A stretch of 64,000 nt of DNA, from assembly GCA_016712525.1 (NCBI GenBank), contig JADJQX010000008.1, forward strand, positions 186,001-250,000, given 5' to 3'. The notes beneath the pieces were generated by a model. That model saw only the letters and a list, made by a program, of their open reading frames with translations, was not told the origin of the DNA and made no database searches. Made by a program: the position numbers and the translations under genes. This DNA comes from Myxococcales bacterium. GTDB taxonomy: Bacteria > Myxococcota_A > Polyangia > Polyangiales > Polyangiaceae. Of the stretch, positions 58,315 through 64,000 are shown piece after piece (the stretch's first letter is position 1; every line of letters starts with the position of its first letter).

Positions 58315-59703
58315 TCAGGCTTCGTCCGCGACACGCGGCCCCTTCGCCGGCACCGAGAGCACGAACGTCGCCCCGACGCCGGGCCGGTTCTCGAGCGACA
58401 CGCGGCCGCCGTGGGCCTCGGCGATGCGCTTCACGACGGGAAGACCAAGGCCCGTCCCGGTGGCCCTCGTGGTGAAGAACGGCGAGAAGATGCTCTCGAC
58501 CGCGGACGCCTCGACCCCGCCGCCGTCATCGACGACACGAATGGCGACGTGCTCGCCCTCGGCCGACGCCACCACGGTGACGGCGCGCGTGCGTCGGGGC
58601 GCGGCGAGGGCGTTGGCGAGGAGGTTGATGACGGCCTGCCTCACGAGGCGCGCGTCGCATCGGAGGGCGGGCAGCTCCTCGGGGAGCTCGACCTCCACCT
58701 CCACGGGGGCACCGGGGCTCGCCGTGCGGAGGGCCTCGACGGCACCCGCGACGATGTCACGGACCGCGTGGTCGTCGAGCACGAGGCTCGCGGGGCGCGC
58801 GAACTCGAGCAGATCCGACACCATGCGCTTCAGCCGCTCGGCCTCTTCTTCCACGATCGCGAGGAGCTTGTCGGGGTCGTCGGGGCGCTTGCGGAGCGCG
58901 GCCACGGCGTTGAAGATGATGGCGACGGGGTTGCGTACCTCGTGCGCGACGACGGCCGACATCTCGCCCAGCGCCGCGAGCCTCTCCTTGCGCACGAGCG
59001 CGGCTTGAGCCGCCTGCAGGTCGCGTGCATTCCGCACGAACTCCCTCGCGAGCTCGAGCGAGATCGCCGCGATCATGACGAGGTAGCCGACGTCGAGCAG
59101 GTACGGCATCGCTAGCGCCCCCGAGGACACGAAGCTGTCGTTGATGCCCGACACGAGGAGCGCCACGATCCCGACGAGCTCCGCGCGGGCGCTCTTGTCC
59201 CCCCTCCGGATCCTGGCGAAGGCCCTCGCTCCGAGGAGCGAGACGGCGAAGACGAAATAGACGAACGAGAGGTTCCCGACCCACGTCGAGCGGGTGTCGA
59301 TGTACGTGATGCCGAGCCAAGAGATCTCGTGCGTCCACGGCTCGTCGTGGTGGTAGAGGAGGTTCGGCACGAACCCGAGCACGCCGAAGACGCCGATGCC
59401 GGCAAGCAGCACCTTCTCCCAGCCGTAGAGCCGCCGGTCCTCGCGGCGCGCCGAGAAGACGAGCCAAGCGCCCGCGTGGAGACCGACGAAGAGCACGGCG
59501 AAACGCACGGCGAGGCTCGCGAGACCGAAGCTCCCCGACGAGAGGCACGCGTTCGTCAGGCCGTACGAGGCACCGAACGCGGCGCTCGCCGCAAGGGCCT
59601 TCATCCCGCGCATCCCCGGCGCGCCCGACACGGCCCACAGCCCCGCCGCGAACACGTACCCGAGCGTCGACACGCTGACGGACACCAGGGTAGCGACGTT
59701 CAA
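58315..59703 (-). CDS. Orphan membrane sensor histidine kinase
   Basis: A 462-residue kinase. About seven hydrophobic helices cover residues 1-215, a 7TM-type input module. A short coiled coil is followed by HisKA with His254 in 'VVAHEVRNP'. HATPase_c has 'INLLANAL', 'VDDGGG' and 'GTGLGLPV'. No response regulator is encoded beside it, so its partner lies elsewhere. TTG 59703 is taken as start because no in-frame ATG or GTG lies near the first helix; this is uncertain. Confidence 0.83.
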   Translation of the reverse strand: MNVATLVSVSVSTLGYVFAAGLWAVSGAPGMRGMKALAASAAFGASYGLTNACLSSGSFGLASLAVRFAVLFVGLHAGAWLVFSARREDRRLYGWEKVLLAGIGVFGVLGFVPNLLYHHDEPWTHEISWLGITYIDTRSTWVGNLSFVYFVFAVSLLGARAFARIRRGDKSARAELVGIVALLVSGINDSFVSSGALAMPYLLDVGYLVMIAAISLELAREFVRNARDLQAAQAALVRKERLAALGEMSAVVAHEVRNPVAIIFNAVAALRKRPDDPDKLLAIVEEEAERLKRMVSDLLEFARPASLVLDDHAVRDIVAGAVEALRTASPGAPVEVEVELPEELPALRCDARLVRQAVINLLANALAAPRRTRAVTVVASAEGEHVAIRVVDDGGGVEASAVESIFSPFFTTRATGTGLGLPVVKRIAEAHGGRVSLENRPGVGATFVLSVPAKGPRVADEA

Positions 59704-59801
59704 CGGCGCGCCCCCGCGGGAAGGCAGCCCGGAGAATGACGCTTGGCAGAGCTCCCCATCTCGCGGTCAGCATCGACCGAGACACGCGCCCGTGACAAGC
59801 A

Positions 59802-59835
59802 CGAAGCGGCGCGAGCCAGAGCCCGCGCCGCTTCG
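59802..59835 (-). terminator. Strong hairpin after fadN-fadA
   Basis: 12-bp perfect arms CGAAGCGGCGCG/CGCGCCGCTTCG with a 10-nt loop, 20 bp past the fadA stop codon. The T-run is weak (GCTTGTC), so termination may be partly Rho-dependent. Confidence 0.6.
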
Positions 59836-59854
59836 CGTCCGCATTCGGTGACCG

Positions 59855-61021
<1,167 letters not shown>

Positions 61022-61025
61022 GGGC

Positions 61026-63401
61026 TTAGTTCCTGAGCGGCTTGTTGTTCATGAGCATGAATTGCATGCGTTCCTGGCTCTTCGGCTCGCCGCAGAGGCT
61101 CACGAACGCTTCGGCTTCGATGTCGAGGAGCTCTTGCTCGGTGCACTCGTGCGACGCGCCCGAGATGCCACCGCAGAGGACCTCGGCGACCTTGCCGGCG
61201 ATCTTCGCGTCGTGCTCGGAGGCGAAGCCACCGGCGACGAGGGTGTCGACCATCATCTTGAGGGTCGCGATGCCGCTCTCGCCCGGGAGCACGTAGGCCT
61301 TGGGCGTGGGCGCGTGGTAGCCCGACTCGGCGAGGCCGATCGCGCGCTTCTTCGCGTCGACGAGGACGCGGGCCTTGTCGAACGAGACGCCGTCGGTCTT
61401 GCGGAAGTAGCCGAGCTGCTTCGCCTCCTCGGCGCTCGTCGCGATCTTGGCGAGGGCGATGTTCTTGAACGTGTTGGTCACGATCTCGAGCGTGTTGAGC
61501 TGGGCGCCCTCGGGCACGCCGTCGAGCGCGCGCCAGAGCATGTTGAGGTTGCCCGCGCCGCCGGGGAGGAGGCCCACGCCCACCTCGACGAGGCCCGAGT
61601 ACGTCTCGGCCGCCGCCTGCACCGCGGCGCCGCCGAAGCAGAGCTCGAGGCCGCCGCCGAGCGTCATGCCGTACGGCGCGACGACGACCGGGACCTGCGA
61701 GTACTTCATGCGCTGCACTGCGCCCTGGTACCCCTTCACCATCTTGCGGATGTCCTCCCACTGCTGGGAGCCCGCCGCCATGACGACGAGGAAGAGGTTC
61801 GCGCCGACGCAGAAGTGCTCGCCCTCGTTCGCGACGACGAGGCCGCGGAAGTCGGTCTCGGCCTTCTCGACGGCCTGGCCGATCATCGAGATGACGTCGG
61901 GGTCGATGCTGTTCGCCTTCGTCTTGAAGGTGAGCCCGAGGATCCCGTCACCGAGGTCCCAGGCCTCGGCGCCGTCGTTCTTGAGGACGGGGGCCTGGCC
62001 CTTGCGCAGGATCTGGAGCGTCGCGTAGCGCGGGTCTTGCTCGCGCTTCACGTACTCGCCCTTCTGGAGATCGAACACGGCGCCGTCCGCGCGGTAGAAC
62101 GCCGTCGCGCCGCTCGCCTTCATCTTGATCACGGACTCGGGCAGCTTGATGCCGTCCTTGATCATGCGGTCGGTCGTCTCGACGAAGCCCAGGGCGTCCC
62201 AGGTCTCGAACGGGCCGAGCTCCCAGTTGTAACCCCACTTCATCGCGTCGTCGATCGCGGTCACGTCGTCCGTGATCTCGCCGATGCGCCGCGCCGAGTA
62301 CGCGAGGCTCTTCGAGAGCACCTTCCACGCGAACGCGCCGGCTTTGCCCTCGTCGGCGACGAGCTTCTTCACGCGCTTGCGAACATCCTCTTCCTTCGCG
62401 ATCGCCTTCGTCGCGTTCTTGATCGCGTCGTCGCCGCCCTTGGGGCGGTAGTCGAGCGTCTTCGGGTCGAAGGTGGAGATGCTCTTGTCGGCGCCCTTCT
62501 TGTAGAAGCCACCCTTCGTCTTGTTACCGAGGAGCTTCTTCTCGACCATCGTGCGAACGAAGGCCGGGACCTCGAAGATCTTGCGGTCCTCGTCGTTCTC
62601 GAGCGCCTTGAAGCAGTTGTCGGCGACGTGGGCGAAGGTGTCCAGGCCGACGAGATCCGCCGTGCGGAAGCTCGCGCTCTTGGGGTGACCCATGGGCGTG
62701 CCGGTGACGTTGTCGACGTCCTCCGGGGTGAGCCCGTCCTCGAGCATCTGGTGGATGGTCGACATCATCGCGTGCACGCCGATGCGGTTGCCGACGAAGT
62801 TCGGGGTGTCTTTCCCGAAGACGACGCCCTTGCCGAGCACGTCCTCGCCGAACTTCTTCACGAACGAGACGACGCCGGGGTCCGTGTCGGGCCCCCACAC
62901 GATCTCGAGGAGCTTCATGTAGCGGACGGGGTTGAAGAAGTGCATCACGAGGAAGCGCTTCTTGAACGCGTCGGAGCGGCCCTTCAGCATGTCGACGATG
63001 CGGAGGCCCGAGGTGTTCGAGGCCACGATCGCGTGCGGCGGGACGAGCTTCTCGAGCTTCTCGAGGAGGGCCTGCTTCACGTCGATGCGCTCGAGCACGG
63101 CCTCGATGACGAGGTCGCACGTGGACACCTTCGCGAGGTCGTCCTCCGTGTTGCCCACGCTGACGAGGCGGGCGTTCTGCTTGTGGAAGAACGCGGCAGG
63201 GCGGGCCTTCAGGGCTTTGTCGAGGCCGCCGGCGGCGAACGCGTTGCGCGCGGCCTTGGGCGCCTTGTCCGCGTCTTTGAGGTCGGGGGGAACGATGTCG
63301 AGGAGGAGGACCTCGATACCGGCGTTGGCGAAGTGGGCGGCGATGCCTTGCCCCATGACGCCCGCGCCGATCACACACGCGCGGCGAATCGGTTTGTTCA
63401 T
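61026..63401 (-). CDS. fadN: Bifunctional 3-hydroxyacyl-CoA dehydrogenase / enoyl-CoA hydratase (FadN type)
   Basis: A 791-residue two-domain enzyme. The NAD-binding dehydrogenase comes first: GAGVMGQG (12-19), 'SNTSGLRI', 'MHFFNPVRYMKLLEIV', then 'TKGGFYKK'. The crotonase/hydratase domain comes second, from about 490: 'HFCVGANLF' and 'GMTLGGGLELCFGGA'. This dehydrogenase-then-hydratase order is that of FadN (Bacillus) and is reversed compared with E. coli FadB. It catalyses hydration and oxidation in beta-oxidation. ATG 63401 with GAGGA is chosen; 22 upstream residues look like leader. An imperfect TGAATGA-type palindrome lies 56-69 bp upstream. Confidence 0.93.
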   Translation of the reverse strand: MNKPIRRACVIGAGVMGQGIAAHFANAGIEVLLLDIVPPDLKDADKAPKAARNAFAAGGLDKALKARPAAFFHKQNARLVSVGNTEDDLAKVSTCDLVIEAVLERIDVKQALLEKLEKLVPPHAIVASNTSGLRIVDMLKGRSDAFKKRFLVMHFFNPVRYMKLLEIVWGPDTDPGVVSFVKKFGEDVLGKGVVFGKDTPNFVGNRIGVHAMMSTIHQMLEDGLTPEDVDNVTGTPMGHPKSASFRTADLVGLDTFAHVADNCFKALENDEDRKIFEVPAFVRTMVEKKLLGNKTKGGFYKKGADKSISTFDPKTLDYRPKGGDDAIKNATKAIAKEEDVRKRVKKLVADEGKAGAFAWKVLSKSLAYSARRIGEITDDVTAIDDAMKWGYNWELGPFETWDALGFVETTDRMIKDGIKLPESVIKMKASGATAFYRADGAVFDLQKGEYVKREQDPRYATLQILRKGQAPVLKNDGAEAWDLGDGILGLTFKTKANSIDPDVISMIGQAVEKAETDFRGLVVANEGEHFCVGANLFLVVMAAGSQQWEDIRKMVKGYQGAVQRMKYSQVPVVVAPYGMTLGGGLELCFGGAAVQAAAETYSGLVEVGVGLLPGGAGNLNMLWRALDGVPEGAQLNTLEIVTNTFKNIALAKIATSAEEAKQLGYFRKTDGVSFDKARVLVDAKKRAIGLAESGYHAPTPKAYVLPGESGIATLKMMVDTLVAGGFASEHDAKIAGKVAEVLCGGISGASHECTEQELLDIEAEAFVSLCGEPKSQERMQFMLMNNKPLRN

Positions 63402-63456
63402 GAACGCGTCCTCGGGATGAGTGGGCCGACCCGCACGGCGCGGGCGGCGGCGATAG

Positions 63457-63470
63457 TGAACCGTCATTCA
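63457..63470. promoter_or_regulatory. Imperfect palindrome upstream of fadN, FadR-like half site
   Basis: TGAA-N6-TTCA at 63457-63470. On the gene's strand it reads TGAATGACGGTTCA. The left half TGAATGA equals the half-site known for Bacillus FadR at fadN operons. Only one half matches well, so this is tentative. Confidence 0.35.
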
Positions 63471-63618
63471 GTCGCGAGCGCAAGGCGGGCGACGACGAAA
63501 TCGCGCGGCGCGGCAAGGTGGCCCGAGCGCGCGAAATTTCCGCGCGAAGACGCTCACCTCAGGCATACGTTACGTGAACCCACGAGGCGCTATCGGGCGC
63601 TCCGAGACGGCGTCGCGC

Positions 63619-64000
63619 TCAGCCGCGCTCCCGGCGATCCTCCTCACCGAGGGCGGAAATGGCCCCGAGCGCGCGATCGGCGGCGCGCTTCGCGGTCGTG
63701 AGCTTCGCCGGCCCCACGCGGAGATCCGAGAAGTCGAGCGCGGGCCCGAAGCGCACCGAGATCCTGTGAGCGGACGCGTCCGTCCAGTTCCAGAGAAACT
63801 CGCGCGACAGCTCGTTCGACATGCCGAGCACGAAGACGGGCACCACGGTCGCGAAGTCGGCCGCGAGGATGACCTTGCCCACGCCGGGCTGCGCGGGCAG
63901 GAGGGCGTAAGGGTCCTCCCCTTTGTTGCGCGTGCCCTCGGGGTGGAGGCCGACGATCGTTCCGGGCTTGCGGAGCTCGTCGATCGTACGGCGCAGCATG
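63619..64000 (-). CDS. 1-acyl-glycerol-3-phosphate acyltransferase, PlsC type (5' part beyond window)
   Basis: Partial gene at the right edge; about 127 C-terminal residues are visible. The acyltransferase block III 'GLHPEGTRNKG' (PEGT motif) and the following 'GVGKVILAADFATVVPVFVLG' fit the PlsC family, which acylates lysophosphatidic acid. The HxxxxD catalytic motif must lie upstream, beyond the window, so the in-frame ATG at 63999 is not the true start. It is followed by fadN on the same strand after a gap of 217 bp. Confidence 0.8.
   Translation of the reverse strand, partial: MLRRTIDELRKPGTIVGLHPEGTRNKGEDPYALLPAQPGVGKVILAADFATVVPVFVLGMSNELSREFLWNWTDASAHRISVRFGPALDFSDLRVGPAKLTTAKRAADRALGAISALGEEDRRERG

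Noticed and set aside
63528..63546. CGCGCG-AAATTTC-CGCGCG hairpin upstream of fadN as terminator of the acyltransferase gene
   Set aside because: Only six-base arms that are themselves self-complementary, without a T-run; it may be chance in GC-rich DNA.

Overview
The window is a chromosome segment from a very GC-rich bacterium with strong G/C bias at third codon positions. That bias keeps many shadow reading frames open. Several traits point to a myxobacterium (Myxococcota, probably Polyangia-like): a eukaryotic-type Ser/Thr kinase, a very high density of secreted lipoproteins, a thrombospondin type-3 (TSP3) repeat lipoprotein, a Sel1-repeat lipoprotein, a giant alpha-2-macroglobulin, and many GTG/TTG starts with GTGA/ATGA stop-start overlaps. 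The taxonomic call is inference from gene content. No rRNA, tRNA, CRISPR array, insertion sequence or prophage was seen.

Layout. 1-2041: a TetR repressor, cut by the window edge, divergent from a short-chain dehydrogenase across a compact double operator, then a 0.5-kb tandem GC-rich repeat tract. 2042-7258: a plant-type enoyl-ACP reductase, a LytS/LytTR two-component pair, and a HerA-like ATPase. 7337-12974: the aerobic benzoyl-CoA (box) pathway. boxD and the regulator boxR face one way and boxC-boxB the other. boxA and a benzoate-CoA ligase are not in the window. 13030-17542: a Ser/Thr kinase divergent from an exported sulfite-oxidase-like molybdoenzyme, then two lipoproteins, one of them a papain-fold protease. 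17658-20879: a TetR regulator and a Lon protease, linked by repeats of one operator-like motif. 21093-24341: three envelope proteins of unclear function.

24356-27335 is a pabC-pabB-pabA operon for p-aminobenzoate (folate) synthesis, with each junction overlapped by 4 nt. 27430-34660 holds envelope, repair and redox genes: an M15-like peptidase, a TolC-like channel, a photolyase, a flavin monooxygenase, a DCC thiol protein and an alpha/beta hydrolase. 34842-39872 has an amidohydrolase-TSP3 lipoprotein, then a flippase translationally coupled to exonuclease III. Between them lies a three-copy 22-bp hairpin repeat.

39979-53524 is an envelope-protein island. It has an OmpA-like lipoprotein with a 15-proline linker coupled to a small lipoprotein, a 2035-residue thioester alpha-2-macroglobulin lipoprotein, and, divergent from it across only 30 bp, two overlapping paralogous lipoproteins followed by more exported proteins. 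This is the best candidate here for an undescribed system. 53552-64000 returns to core metabolism: AmtB, a DUF4139 protein, a flavin monooxygenase, an orphan histidine kinase, a FadN-FadA beta-oxidation pair and the C-terminal part of a PlsC acyltransferase.

All functions are inferred by reading motifs. No database search was run. Start codons were chosen by ribosome-binding site, signal peptide and overlap with neighbours.
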